A stretch of DNA of 64,000 bases, from assembly GCF_014195635.1 (NCBI RefSeq), contig NZ_JACICC010000002.1:434001-498000 (forward strand), in the 5' to 3' direction. Shown here one piece after another: positions 50,653-60,359 of the stretch. Under the pieces are notes generated by a model. It had not been told where the DNA came from. It saw only the letters and a list, made by a program, of their open reading frames with translations, and ran no database searches. Within the stretch, counting starts at the first letter, position 1. Every line of letters begins with the position of its first letter. Source of the stretch: Pseudochelatococcus contaminans. GTDB taxonomy: Bacteria; Pseudomonadota; Alphaproteobacteria; Rhizobiales; Beijerinckiaceae. The translations under genes and the position numbers were made by a program.

Positions 50653-51852
50653 TTATCTGGTGGATGGCGCCAGACTGCTCCTGTTGATGGCCCACGCGCC
50701 TGCGGCAAGCACCATCATGACCACCGCGAATGCCGCGGCAGCGTTGGTCAGCCCCCATTCCAGCGCCAACGCACCGACACCAACCGCCGGGACTGTCAGG
50801 CCAAGATAGAAGCATACGAACAGAACCGACGTGACGCCGGCCCGCTCCGTATCGGCAACTGCTCCGCTGACATGGGCCAGCCCCTTGGCGAATGTCGCAC
50901 CTTGCCCTGCCCCGCTGATGACACCGCCGGCAAGCAGCAGCACCCACGATTCGAACAGTACCGAGAGCAGCAGCACCGCCGCGCCGAGGGTGAGGATGGC
51001 GCAGCCGGCAACCATGGTGCGTGCCAGCGGCAAAGGCTTCACGACGAGCTGGGCGATGCAGGAAGCCGCGAAGACCGCAAATATCACAAGCCCCTGCTCT
51101 ATTGCATCGGCAATGCCCATCTGCCGCATCAAATCCGGCGATACCGCGCCGAACAGGCCCAACGCCGCAAAGCCGGCGAAGCCCGGCACCGCCGCCTGAA
51201 TGAACGGTCCGCTCACGCCTGCCGGCAAGGAAAAGCTCTGCGCCTGCGGCCGCGCGCCCGGCTTCACGCTCACCGTTTCCGGCATGCGCCAGACGATAAG
51301 CGCCGCGATCAGGAGGCCCGCCAGCAAAACCCAATAGACCGAGCGGAGAGGCGGCGGCACGGTCTCCATCATCACTCCGGCCAACAGCGGCCCTGAGCCG
51401 AGCCCGAGCACGTTCACCGCCGTCGAGATAAACGGAGCCTTATCGGCAATAGCCGGCGGCGCGAGTTCGATGAGGGCAGCAGTCGCCGCACCGACGAACA
51501 ACCCCACCGCCAGACCGACGAACAGCCGCCCCACCAGCAGGATCGGCAAGCCGTAGGACGGGAATACATCGCTTGCCAGCATGCAGACGGTCGAAATCAG
51601 CCCCATGACGACGGCTGCACCCAACATCGGACGCCGGCCTAACGCATCCGACCAGCGCCCGAAGCCCAGCAGTCCCGCAAGCACGCCGACCACGTAAATG
51701 GCGAATATGACCGTGCCCATGAAAAGGGAAAAGTGCATGCGCTGCTGATAGAAAGGATAAAGCGGCGTCGGCACCGTGGTGGCGGCCATGATCAGCAGGT
51801 AAATGAACGAGACACCGACGAACGGAGCCAAACCTCTGGTGACGCCGGGCAT
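50653..51852 (-). CDS. MFS transporter (drug/metabolite efflux type)
   Basis: 399 aa with 12 predicted helices in two halves. The MFS motif A between helices 2 and 3 reads GRWSDALGRRP. A central loop (MPETVSVKPGARPQAQ) separates the halves. Substrate unknown. Start: M at 51852 is preferred because AAGGA lies 10 bases upstream; 51861 would leave almost no spacing. No regulator is adjacent. Confidence 0.88.
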   Translation of the reverse strand: MPGVTRGLAPFVGVSFIYLLIMAATTVPTPLYPFYQQRMHFSLFMGTVIFAIYVVGVLAGLLGFGRWSDALGRRPMLGAAVVMGLISTVCMLASDVFPSYGLPILLVGRLFVGLAVGLFVGAATAALIELAPPAIADKAPFISTAVNVLGLGSGPLLAGVMMETVPPPLRSVYWVLLAGLLIAALIVWRMPETVSVKPGARPQAQSFSLPAGVSGPFIQAAVPGFAGFAALGLFGAVSPDLMRQMGIADAIEQGLVIFAVFAASCIAQLVVKPLPLARTMVAGCAILTLGAAVLLLSVLFESWVLLLAGGVISGAGQGATFAKGLAHVSGAVADTERAGVTSVLFVCFYLGLTVPAVGVGALALEWGLTNAAAAFAVVMMVLAAGAWAINRSSLAPSTR

Positions 51853-52010
51853 GGCATTCATTTCCTTATGGTTTGCTGCTTGGAATTGATCGCTGGTTCA
51901 GCAGTGAAACTTATATTTCATAGCTGCATTTCTCTATTTTACCTGATTTAAACAGGAAAATCGACAGACATCAGCTTCGAAATACCCGATTCGGACATTT
52001 CGGATAAGTT

Positions 52011-55000
52011 TTACGGTGCCTGCAGCTTGATTTCACTTGCCCCGACACCGGAGCGCATCACTTTTATCTGCACCGGGATCCGATCTTTCATCGCATCGAC
52101 ATGCGAGATGACACCGATTGTCCGTCCCTGCGCCTGAAGCGCTTCCAGAGCATCAATGGCCACGTCGAGGCTCTCCGCATCCAGAGATCCGAAGCCCTCG
52201 TCGATGAACAGCGTCGCAGCCAGCCCGCCACGCGCGCCCATGCGCGACAGCGCCAGCGCGAGCGACAGCGATACGAGAAAGCGCTCGCCGCCGGACAGTG
52301 AGCGGGTGGAGCGCACTTCATCGCCCATATCCCGGTCCACGATATGAAGCGCGAGATCCGCCCCGCCCCGCGCCAGCCGATAACGCGGCTTGAGATCGGC
52401 AAGGTGCTGGTTGGCGCGCTCCACCAGCATCAGCAGCGTAACGCCCTGAGCGATCTGGGCAAACTTGTCGCCGCGCGCGCTGCCGATAGCGTCGTTCACA
52501 GCCGCCCACACATCGCACACCGTCTTTGCCTCGCCAATCCGGTGGTCGAGATCACTCAATTGCAGGCGCACGGCGTCATCCGCCGCCAGCCGCCCCTGAA
52601 TCGCACCAGCGCGCTCCTGCTTCTGCGATCGCTCGGCTTCGCATTCCAGAGAGGCAGCACGCAGATCCGCCTCCGGCTCCTTCGGAACACCGGCATCCAC
52701 CAGCGCCTGCCAGTCATCCGAACGCGCGCCGAGCGTCGTGCGGGCACGAACGAGATCGTCATCGACGGTCTTGAGACGTGCGCGCAGCCGCTCCGCCGCT
52801 GTCTTGCCCTCCGCCAGCAAGGCCTCAAGTGCATCGCGCTGCAAAGCTGCCGCCGCAAGCCCTGCATCGAGATTGGCAGCAGCAGCGCTGCTTTCCGCGC
52901 GGGCCGTCACGAGACTTTCGCGGACGCCCGCCAACCGTTCCTCGACACCGCGCTGCTCGCTTTTAAGGCTGGACAGATTCTCCCAGGCCTCGTCCCGCGC
53001 CTTTCCGGCCTCGATGCGCCACAGATTGTGCCGGCTGCGGTGCTCCTCCGTGCTTTCACCATCAAGCAGCTGGCCGCGTTCCTCCTGCAAAGCCGATAGT
53101 TCATGCCGGCGTGCATCGCGCGTTGCCGCCGCCGCATGCGCGTGGGCGATGGCATTGTCATGGTCCGTCCGCGCAGCGCGGATATCCGGCTCGGCTGCCA
53201 CAACGGCATCGCGTGCGTTGTCCCGCGCCGCCAACCGCTCCCGGAACCAGATAACAAGCCGTTCGAGATCGTCCAGCCGATCTTTTGAGGCATGGTCAAA
53301 AGCCGCTGGCGTCAGCCCGACGCCTTCAAAGATGGGCGTCAATTGCCGGTCGATGGCCGCAAGCCGCTGGCCAGCCTGCTCGGCAGTCTGATCGGCAAGG
53401 CCAAGCGCGGTCTGGCTGTCGGTCCGGCTGGCTTCATCGGCGATGCGATCAGCCTCACGCCCTTCGATGGCTTTGCGCCTTTCGGCCACGAGCAGCCGAT
53501 TGGCCTCGACCTCCCGGCGCAAGCCGTCTTCCTCATCGACAAGCGCGGCGATATCGATGCGGCGGCCTTCGATGCGGCTTCGCAGATCAACCAGTGTCGC
53601 CACGGCATCGGCCGGTTCCTGCGGCAGCCGCTCAAGCCCCGTGGTTAACGCCGCATGGCGGGCTTCGGCAAAAGCGGCCTGCGCCGCCGCAATCATTTTT
53701 TCCGCCGTTTCCCGGCTTTGCGCTGCGGCGTCCCGTGTCATTCGCGCCGTGTCAGCCTTGCGCCCGGCCTCGGTCTCGGCCCGTGTGGCCGCTGCCAGTT
53801 CCGTTCGGGCTGCCTCCAACTGCGCGCGCATGTCGGCGGCGATAGCGGCCAGCGCCGCATCGGCGGACACGGGATGCTGCGTCGCGCCGCAGACCGGGCA
53901 AGGCTCGCCGTCCACCAGATGCTGCCGCAGATGCTCCGCCGCCTCCGATGCCGCAGCTTCCGCCCTGTCCACCGGCGCGGCAAGGGCCTCCACCACGGCG
54001 GCCGCCCGGGCGATCCGTGCGCGCGCGTCGATACCCGAAGCCTCGGCTGCGGCAAGAGCCTCCTCTGCCGCAACACTGTCCTGCCAGGCTTTCTCATGCG
54101 TTGTCACGGCGGCAGCGTATTCCTGCGCGGCACGGATCATATCCTTGACAGCGGCATCGCCCTCTATGAGCCGCGTCATCCGCCGCGCGGGATCGGCCTT
54201 GCCGATGTCAGCCAGCCGCGTGCCGGCACTCGCGATGGCCTGTTCCAGCGCTTGAATGACGTCTCGGTCGGTCCGGTTGGCGATGTCGTGCTGCGTGATA
54301 CGTTCCTGCGCCTCGGCAGCGGCGGTGCGGGCGGTTTCAGCCGCGCGAGCCGCATCCGTGATTGCACCGACAACGCCGGTCCGCTCTTCGATGAGCGACA
54401 CCACCGTGTCCCACGCGTCCGACACGCGCTGCACCTGCGGTTTCTCTGCAAGATCCGCTTCAGCCGCGTCACGGGCGGCGGCATGTTCGTCCCGCCCGCG
54501 GACCAATCCTTCCAGTGCATCGCGCCGCACCGTCACCGCGCGCTCGGCGTCTTGCAAAGCAGTCCCGGCGCGGTCGCTCTCGGCCTCCGCCGTGCGGATG
54601 CGGCTGTCGAGGTCGGCGGCCAGCGTCCACTGCGGTCCCAGCGCCTTGAAACTGCGCTCGGCCTCTTCCAGCCCAGTACTGGCTTTCTGCCATGCCGCAT
54701 CGGCCTCCTGCACGGCAGCAGCCAGCGTATCCTGACGCGCGATGGTTTCGTTTTCCGCCGTTACCAGATCGGCAACTGCCTTGTCGGCGCGCACCACGCG
54801 ATCATGGATACCCGCCAGCGCCAGCGCCGCATCCAGAAGCGTCAGTTTTTCCCGATCCGCAGCCGCTGCCGCAACCGCTTCCTGCGCCAAAACAGCGACC
54901 TGCGTGGCGTCTTCGACGCGCTTGCGGGCAGCGGAGATTTTTTCATGCACGGCGATTTTTGCCGATAGCGCCGCCAGCACTTCAGCCACCTGCCCGATTG

Positions 55001-55739
55001 CCGCAACGAGACCGGCCCGCTCGTCGGCAAGCGCCGTGCGCTCTTCCACCGAAAGCGCCATGGCGCCTGACCGCTTGTCCTCAAGCGCCTTCAGCGCCGC
55101 CTTTGCCTCGCCGTAACGTTCGTAAACGCGCCGGGAAATGTCGCGGTAGATCCGCGTGCCGGTGACTTTTTCCAGCAGCGCGGCACGCTCGCCCGTGCCG
55201 GCAACGAGGAACGCGTCGAAATCGCCCTGCGCCAGCAGGACGGTGCGGCGAAACTCGTCATAGGTCAGCCCGGTGATGTCGACGATGCGCGCGTTGACCG
55301 CGGATGTCTGGCTTTCCAGCGTCTTGCCGTCGGACAGGCGGACGAGCGCACGCTCGATGTTCTGCAACCGCCCATCGGCCCTGCCCCGGGCACGGCGCGC
55401 CGCCCATGTGGCCTGATAGGCTATTCCGTCAGCGGCGATGAAATCCACCTGCGCGAAGCCTTGCGCCGCCCCCCGGCGCAGGATGGCGCGCGCATCCTTC
55501 GCCTTGATGGTATCGCCCGCCGCATCTGGAACATCGTCGTTGATGCCGCCGTGCGACAGGCGCGGACAGTCGCCGTAGAGCGCAAGGCACATGGCGTCGA
55601 GAATGGTGGACTTTCCCGCCCCGGTCTCGCCCGTGATGGCGAAGAGGCCAGCGGAGGCCAGCGGCTCGGCTGCAAGGTCTATCGCAAACGGATCGGCGAG
55701 GCTGGCGAGATTCGCCCCCCGGATGGCCAGAATCCGCAT
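52011..55739 (-). CDS. sbcC: exonuclease subunit SbcC (Rad50-like ATPase)
   Basis: 1242 aa. It has Walker A GETGAGKST (residues 37-45), two long coiled-coils flanking a zinc hook CPVC (about residue 613, mid-protein as expected), a C-terminal ABC signature SLSGGERFLVSLSLALALSRMG, and Walker B TLFIDEGFGSLDAESLDVA. With SbcD it opens hairpins and trims DNA ends during break repair and at palindromes. ATG 55739 follows the sbcD stop after a single base. It is the 3' gene of sbcD-sbcC. Confidence 0.96.
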   Translation of the reverse strand: MRILAIRGANLASLADPFAIDLAAEPLASAGLFAITGETGAGKSTILDAMCLALYGDCPRLSHGGINDDVPDAAGDTIKAKDARAILRRGAAQGFAQVDFIAADGIAYQATWAARRARGRADGRLQNIERALVRLSDGKTLESQTSAVNARIVDITGLTYDEFRRTVLLAQGDFDAFLVAGTGERAALLEKVTGTRIYRDISRRVYERYGEAKAALKALEDKRSGAMALSVEERTALADERAGLVAAIGQVAEVLAALSAKIAVHEKISAARKRVEDATQVAVLAQEAVAAAAADREKLTLLDAALALAGIHDRVVRADKAVADLVTAENETIARQDTLAAAVQEADAAWQKASTGLEEAERSFKALGPQWTLAADLDSRIRTAEAESDRAGTALQDAERAVTVRRDALEGLVRGRDEHAAARDAAEADLAEKPQVQRVSDAWDTVVSLIEERTGVVGAITDAARAAETARTAAAEAQERITQHDIANRTDRDVIQALEQAIASAGTRLADIGKADPARRMTRLIEGDAAVKDMIRAAQEYAAAVTTHEKAWQDSVAAEEALAAAEASGIDARARIARAAAVVEALAAPVDRAEAAASEAAEHLRQHLVDGEPCPVCGATQHPVSADAALAAIAADMRAQLEAARTELAAATRAETEAGRKADTARMTRDAAAQSRETAEKMIAAAQAAFAEARHAALTTGLERLPQEPADAVATLVDLRSRIEGRRIDIAALVDEEDGLRREVEANRLLVAERRKAIEGREADRIADEASRTDSQTALGLADQTAEQAGQRLAAIDRQLTPIFEGVGLTPAAFDHASKDRLDDLERLVIWFRERLAARDNARDAVVAAEPDIRAARTDHDNAIAHAHAAAATRDARRHELSALQEERGQLLDGESTEEHRSRHNLWRIEAGKARDEAWENLSSLKSEQRGVEERLAGVRESLVTARAESSAAAANLDAGLAAAALQRDALEALLAEGKTAAERLRARLKTVDDDLVRARTTLGARSDDWQALVDAGVPKEPEADLRAASLECEAERSQKQERAGAIQGRLAADDAVRLQLSDLDHRIGEAKTVCDVWAAVNDAIGSARGDKFAQIAQGVTLLMLVERANQHLADLKPRYRLARGGADLALHIVDRDMGDEVRSTRSLSGGERFLVSLSLALALSRMGARGGLAATLFIDEGFGSLDAESLDVAIDALEALQAQGRTIGVISHVDAMKDRIPVQIKVMRSGVGASEIKLQAP

Positions 55740-55740
55740 G

Positions 55741-56982
55741 TCAGCACTCTCCGGCGACGTCGCGGAAGGCAGCGATGTGGCTATCGTCGGGCGCAACGCC
55801 GTTCGCATCCACATAAGCCTGACGGAACAGCGATTCCGGTGTCGTTTCGGCGAGCGAGGCCACCGGCAGCGTCAGCCCCGCCCCCGTCTCAGCCGCGCGG
55901 CGAACGCGGATGCCCGCCGGGCGCACAGGGGCCTGCGCGAGCAGACGTTCCGCATCGGCCAGAATGGTGGCGGCCGGCCCCGTGGCCTCAAGCGTCACGT
56001 ACACGAGGGGCCGCAGATCGGCCGGTGTTTCGGGATCGACATCCAGCGCCACGAGGGCCTTTTCAAAGTCCACAAGCGCCATGGCGCCGTTGCCGGTGAA
56101 GTCGTTTTCGGGAAAACGGATCACGCGCGCCGGCGACGCAATGGCGCGATGCCTGTGCCGGATGCCGTCCGGCTCCACATCGACAATCGTGACGCCATGC
56201 TCGTAACCGATCTCGGCGGCGGACAGCGGGAAGCACGAACCGGCGTAACGGATCCGCCCGCCGCCCAGCGTTTGCGGGCGGTGGAGGTGACCCAGCGCCA
56301 CGTAATGGAAAGCATCGGGAAAGACATCCTCGGGCACGGCATGTTCCCCGCCGATCAGGATGCGCCGTTCCGCGCCTTCGCTCTCGGCTGCGCCCTGACA
56401 ATGCAGGTGCCCCATGGCGATCAGCGGCAGATCACCGGCGATGCTGGCCGCGGCTTGCGCCATTTCGGCATGGAAACGCCGTGTGGCCGCCACGATGGGC
56501 GAGCCTCGGTCCTCGCCGGCGGTGAAAGTCAGTCCCGGCAGATCCGCCGCGCGCAGGAAGGGTATGGCACACACCCACGCGCCGATCTCTCCGCCCGATG
56601 CGGGCAGCGGGACCATGTGCGCGCGTGCATCGAGCCCGTTCGCGGTCCGGCGGACGGTGGCGATGACATGAACATCGAGACTCTCAAGCACCGCCCCCGG
56701 CGCTTCAAGCCGGCCCGCCGGATCATGATTGCCGCCGCTGATGATGGTGACCAGCCCCGGCCGCCGCTCCCTGAAGGCCCGCAGCGCACGATAGAACAGC
56801 CGCTGCGCCTCGCCGGACGGGTTGATGATGTCGAACACGTCCCCCGCCACCAGAAGCGCATCGACCTCCTCCTCGGCGATCACGTCGGCAAGGGCGGCCA
56901 GCCAGACCTCGTGTTCGGCATCCCGTGACCAGCCGTTCAAGGTTTGGTTGAGATGCCAGTCGGCAGTGTGAAGGAGGCGCAT
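55741..56982 (-). CDS. sbcD: exonuclease subunit SbcD (Mre11-like)
   Basis: 413 aa metallophosphoesterase. It has the five metal motifs of Mre11-type nucleases: HTADWHLN, LLVAGDVFD, IISGGNHD, MGHLHCQG and LGHLHRPQ. The C-terminal SbcD domain (residues 275-400) couples to SbcC. It forms a two-gene operon with sbcC. Confidence 0.96.
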   Translation of the reverse strand: MRLLHTADWHLNQTLNGWSRDAEHEVWLAALADVIAEEEVDALLVAGDVFDIINPSGEAQRLFYRALRAFRERRPGLVTIISGGNHDPAGRLEAPGAVLESLDVHVIATVRRTANGLDARAHMVPLPASGGEIGAWVCAIPFLRAADLPGLTFTAGEDRGSPIVAATRRFHAEMAQAAASIAGDLPLIAMGHLHCQGAAESEGAERRILIGGEHAVPEDVFPDAFHYVALGHLHRPQTLGGGRIRYAGSCFPLSAAEIGYEHGVTIVDVEPDGIRHRHRAIASPARVIRFPENDFTGNGAMALVDFEKALVALDVDPETPADLRPLVYVTLEATGPAATILADAERLLAQAPVRPAGIRVRRAAETGAGLTLPVASLAETTPESLFRQAYVDANGVAPDDSHIAAFRDVAGEC

Positions 56983-57049
56983 TCCCGCTGGCGGCTTTCA
57001 ATTGGTAGGGCGTTGATCGGGTGTCCGGTCCATTATCATCGCTCGCATG

Positions 57050-57418
57050 TCATGGCTCGCGCGATCCCTCACGATTCTCGGACGCACCCGAGCAGAAAAG
57101 CGTGTGCAGGGTTTCGACGATGGTTCTCACGCGCGCATCCGCAAGGCGGTAGAACACCTCCCGCCCCTCCTTGCGCCCCTCGATCAGGCCCGCCGTGCGC
57201 AGTTCCGCCAGTTGCTGCGACAGGCCGGGCTGGCGGATGCCGAGCAGATCCTCGATCTGCCGCACGGACAGTTCGTTGTCCACCAGCGCGCACACCACCA
57301 GCAGCCTGTCCGGATTGGCCAGCTTCTTCAGAAATTGCGATGCATCTCCCACGCTGGCGCGAAGGTCCAGAACGGCCGGGGGAAGCTCACCGGAAACGGC
57401 GGATACCTTTTCGGTCAA
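57050..57418 (-). CDS. bigR: ArsR-family persulfide/thiol sensor, BigR/SqrR type
   Basis: 122 aa. It has a winged helix (SVRQIEDLLGIRQPGLSQQLAELRTAGLIEGRKEGREVFYRL). The core segment ASQFLKKLANPDRLLVVCALVD is typical of BigR/SqrR/YgaV. The two sensor cysteines are present as Cys43 and Cys109, with the same 66-residue spacing as BigR Cys42/Cys108. In known members, oxidation by persulfide releases DNA. The start is TTG 57418. It lies 13 bp after a DUF2892 gene, as in bigR operons, but the sulfur dioxygenase and sulfite exporter partners are absent here. Confidence 0.88.
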   Translation of the reverse strand: MTEKVSAVSGELPPAVLDLRASVGDASQFLKKLANPDRLLVVCALVDNELSVRQIEDLLGIRQPGLSQQLAELRTAGLIEGRKEGREVFYRLADARVRTIVETLHTLFCSGASENREGSREP

Positions 57419-57431
57419 GAACAGCTCTCGA

Positions 57432-57638
57432 TCAGTTACGCTGTCCCTTCATCGGGCAGCTCGACAGTCCCAACAGCGAGTATAGCTGGCAGTTGCCTGT
57501 CAAGCCACTCACGAGCGGCGCAAGCCCGATCAGCCCCCACCACCGCGCGTTACCGTCCAGAATGAACAGGAGCGACAGCAGCGCCACGCCCAGGATAATA
57601 CGCAGAGTGCGATCAATACCACCAACATTGCGTGTCAT
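57432..57638 (-). CDS. DUF2892 (YgaP membrane-domain) protein
   Basis: 68 aa. It fits the YgaP-like inner-membrane family: MTRNVGGIDRTLRIILGVALL, then two hydrophobic segments, GLAPLVSGLTGNCQLYSLLGLSSCP with two Cys. ATG 57638 has GGAGGG upstream. It is first in a two-gene operon with bigR, and is probably under its control. Such proteins accompany rhodanese and sulfur-stress genes; the molecular role is unknown. Confidence 0.88.
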   Translation of the reverse strand: MTRNVGGIDRTLRIILGVALLSLLFILDGNARWWGLIGLAPLVSGLTGNCQLYSLLGLSSCPMKGQRN

Positions 57639-57737
57639 GAAACCCTCCAGACAACGACATTACCGGAATGGCAACCCCGTATCCCCCGCGCGGGTTGCAC
57701 GGGGTCAGGCAGAAGTGGCCTCTTAACAGCAGGGATT

Positions 57738-58949
57738 TTAAGCTCCTCTGTTTTCGGCGCCGCGATTTTCGGCATCGCGCCGGGCAGCGCTCAGCAGCAG
57801 CGGTACCAGCACCACGGCCACGGCCGGGAAGATGAGCCAGTTGATCAGCTCCCAACCCGAGGCCGTCAGCAATGTGCCGGCGGAGAAGGATGCGGCGGCA
57901 ACGGTGCCGAACACCAGAAAGTCGTTGAAGCCCTGCACCTTGCCGCGCTCTTCCGGCGTATGGCAATCCGTCACCATGGCTGTCGCTCCGATGAAGCCGA
58001 AGTTCCACCCGACGCCGAGCAGGATGAGCGATATCCAGAAGTGCGCCAGCTCAAGCCCCATGAGCGCGACGGCGCCCGAGGCTGCAATCAGCAGCAGGCC
58101 GACCGCCGTCACCCGTTCCTTACCGAAGCGGGCCATCAGGCTGCCGGTGAAGAAACTGGGCGCGAACATCGCCAGCACATGCCACTGGATGCCAAGCGCC
58201 GCTTCGCCCACGGTGAAACCGCAGCCGACCATGGCCATCGGGGCCGCCGTCATGACGAAACTCATCAGCGCATAGGACACCACCCCTGCAATAATGGCGA
58301 GGATCAGCCGCGGCATGCGCAGTATCTGCAACAGCGGACGCCCGCCGGACTGGCGCTCTCCCGGCGCGTTCTCCGGCGGCGCGCGCAATTGCATAAGCAC
58401 CGGCAGCGCCAGCAGCGCCAGCGCCGCCTGGCTCAGGAAGCTACCGGCGAAAGGCGCTTGTGGAAAAGCGTCCCGCGTCCAGATGACGAGTTGCGAGCCG
58501 ATAACCGCCGCCGCAAGCCCGCCGATCATCACCGATGAAATGGCGCGTGATTTCAGCGCGCCGGTCAGGCCATCGGCGGCGGCGAAACGATAGCTCTGGA
58601 CGTAGGAACCGTAGAAGCCGGCCATGAAGGTGCCGAGGCAGAAGATGGCGAAGGCCGACGACACGATTCCGAACGTCGCCACCAGCCCCGAGAACGCGCC
58701 GATGGCCGCGCCCAGAAGATAGCCGCTGCGGCGTCCGAACCGGCGCATGATCAGCGCTGCCGGTATCGTGCCCGCCGCCACGCCGAGACTGTAAAGGCTG
58801 ACAGGCAACGTCGCCAGCGTTGGATCGGGCGACAGCATCTGCCCCACGATGCCACCGAGCGAAATGATGATCGGCGGGCCAGCCGCCCCAAGCGACTGCG
58901 CGAGCGCGAGTACGATCGTGTTTCTGCGCGCCAGCGCTTCCCCCACCAT
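57738..58949 (-). CDS. MFS transporter
   Basis: 403 aa with 12 helices. Motif-A-like sequence RRFGRRSGYLLGAAIG follows helix 2; the second half contains LAHFWISLILLGVGWNFGFIGATAMVTDCHTPEERGKVQGFNDFLVFG, a well-conserved signature of a poorly characterised MFS group. The C-terminus carries a short duplicated ENRGAENRGA. Start 58949 has AGGAAG upstream; 58985 lacks a Shine-Dalgarno. Substrate unknown. Confidence 0.87.
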   Translation of the reverse strand: MVGEALARRNTIVLALAQSLGAAGPPIIISLGGIVGQMLSPDPTLATLPVSLYSLGVAAGTIPAALIMRRFGRRSGYLLGAAIGAFSGLVATFGIVSSAFAIFCLGTFMAGFYGSYVQSYRFAAADGLTGALKSRAISSVMIGGLAAAVIGSQLVIWTRDAFPQAPFAGSFLSQAALALLALPVLMQLRAPPENAPGERQSGGRPLLQILRMPRLILAIIAGVVSYALMSFVMTAAPMAMVGCGFTVGEAALGIQWHVLAMFAPSFFTGSLMARFGKERVTAVGLLLIAASGAVALMGLELAHFWISLILLGVGWNFGFIGATAMVTDCHTPEERGKVQGFNDFLVFGTVAAASFSAGTLLTASGWELINWLIFPAVAVVLVPLLLSAARRDAENRGAENRGA

Positions 58950-59077
58950 GATGCTTCCTATGGCTGTTTTTCCAAAAGCGGACATGCCGCCGCGTCAACG
59001 GCGGTGAAATGCCCCTACAGCCATTTACCCATAAATCCGTGTGATTTCCACGTCGCGCATCGCAATCCGGCATTGCG

Positions 59078-59416
59078 TCATTTGCGACGCCGCCACAGCG
59101 CACGGACGACATGCGCCAGCACGACAAGGCACCAACCGGCAAGCGCCAGCGCTCCGATGGGAAGGGTGGCAAGGCCCAGCCAGCCCATCACAAACATCGT
59201 ATAGAGCAATCTGCCAATATCGTGTCCGAAGACGATGCACGGGTTTTTCGAGCCTTCGTGCAGGACGCATCCGGCATTATCCGCAATCCAGGACGACACC
59301 ATGACCGAAATGATGGGGAATCCCCCGGCGATCAGAATGATGCACAGCACGATGATGTAGCGAACGACGATGAGCCGCGTATCCGGCGCAGGTGATGTCT
59401 CGCGTTCCGGCGGCAT
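59078..59416 (-). CDS. small conserved membrane protein, unknown function
   Basis: 112 aa with two to three hydrophobic segments (VVRYIIVLCIILIAGGFPIISVMVSSWIA, and LLYTMFVMGWLGLATLPIGALALAGWCLVVLAHVV). Between them is GCVLHEGSKNPCIVFGHDIG with two Cys, likely periplasmic and possibly disulfide-bonded. ATG 59416 has AGAGGAA upstream. I have seen similar proteins in rhizobial genomes without assigned function. Confidence 0.75.
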   Translation of the reverse strand: MPPERETSPAPDTRLIVVRYIIVLCIILIAGGFPIISVMVSSWIADNAGCVLHEGSKNPCIVFGHDIGRLLYTMFVMGWLGLATLPIGALALAGWCLVVLAHVVRALWRRRK

Positions 59417-59511
59417 CCCGTTCCTCTGTCCGATGCACGCCCGTCGCGTGCACGCGGGAAGAGATCACGCGGCCCGGAAAAGGTCAAGACGCACCCACGC
59501 GGCGCGCGGCA

Positions 59512-60267
59512 TCAGTCCCGATAATGCAGGATGCTGTCCGTCACGGCGTCTGCAATGTCGATCAATTCCTGAAAATCATGGATCAGGCGATCCGGCGTCA
59601 GGTTGGCGACGGGAACGTCGGAATAGCCGAAGGAGGTGGCAACCACCGGAAGGCTGGCCGCGCGGGCAGTGGCGATGTCGGTGCGGGAATCGCCCACCAT
59701 GAGTGCGCGTTTCGGGTTTCCGCCAGCCTGTGCAATCGTCAGCGTCAGATGGCGCGGGTCCGGCTTGTGATAGGGAAAGGAGTCGAAACCGCAGATCGCC
59801 GCAAACCTGTCGCCGATGCCGAGCAGATCGAGCAGCCGGATGGCATGGTCGGTGGCCTTGTTGGTGCAGACAGCCAGCATCCACCCCTGCACGCGCAGGT
59901 TGTCGAGCGTATTGACGACGCCGGGATAAAGCTGCGTCTCGCGCTTGAGGTTCTGGCCATAAAGGTCAAGAAAACGCTGGAACCGTTTGTCCTGCACATC
60001 CCGCGACCCGTCATCGGCGCCCACCTCCCGGAATGCCCGCTCGACCATGGCGCGGGTGCCGGAACCGAGGAAGCGTTTTGCCCTGTCCATCACGAGCGGC
60101 GGCAGTCCGTCCGCTTCGAGGGTGGCGTTCAGCGCCGCGATCAGATCGGGCGCGGTGTCGGCCAGCGTGCCGTCGAGGTCGAAGACGATGATGGGCTGGC
60201 CGTCCGAGGGATTTGCGGCGGCCGATCCGCCGTGACGATGATCGGACCCTGAAAGTTGATCGGACAT
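59512..60267 (-). CDS. gph: phosphoglycolate phosphatase (HAD superfamily)
   Basis: 251 aa. The HAD motifs are FDLDGTLADT (I), CTNKATD (II), KPDP (III) and MVGDSRTDI (IV). It removes 2-phosphoglycolate formed by oxygenation or DNA repair. The first 25 residues are a low-complexity extension. ATG 60267 has AAGGAA upstream. It is downstream of aspT but separated by a strong terminator, so it is transcribed on its own. Confidence 0.9.
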   Translation of the reverse strand: MSDQLSGSDHRHGGSAAANPSDGQPIIVFDLDGTLADTAPDLIAALNATLEADGLPPLVMDRAKRFLGSGTRAMVERAFREVGADDGSRDVQDKRFQRFLDLYGQNLKRETQLYPGVVNTLDNLRVQGWMLAVCTNKATDHAIRLLDLLGIGDRFAAICGFDSFPYHKPDPRHLTLTIAQAGGNPKRALMVGDSRTDIATARAASLPVVATSFGYSDVPVANLTPDRLIHDFQELIDIADAVTDSILHYRD

Positions 60268-60316
60268 GAGCGTATTCCTTCTCCAGCCTGCCTGTCACAC
60301 CGGGTGTCAAGAAACG

Positions 60317-60344
60317 GCCTCGCCACGGCTGACCGTGGCGAGGC
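60317..60344 (-). terminator. 12-bp stem terminator after the aspT gene
   Basis: GCCTCGCCACGG (60317-60328), tetraloop ctga, exact complement (60333-60344). In the leftward direction GTTTCTTG follows, which fits termination of the malic enzyme-aspT transcript. Confidence 0.8.
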
Positions 60345-60359
60345 ATATTGTGGGATCGT

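Noticed and set aside
57652-57737. GC-rich dyad (CCCCGT.../ACGGGG) upstream of DUF2892-bigR considered as a BigR operator
   Set aside because: Known BigR/SqrR sites are AT-rich; this looks more like the terminator of the MFS gene region or an incidental stem.
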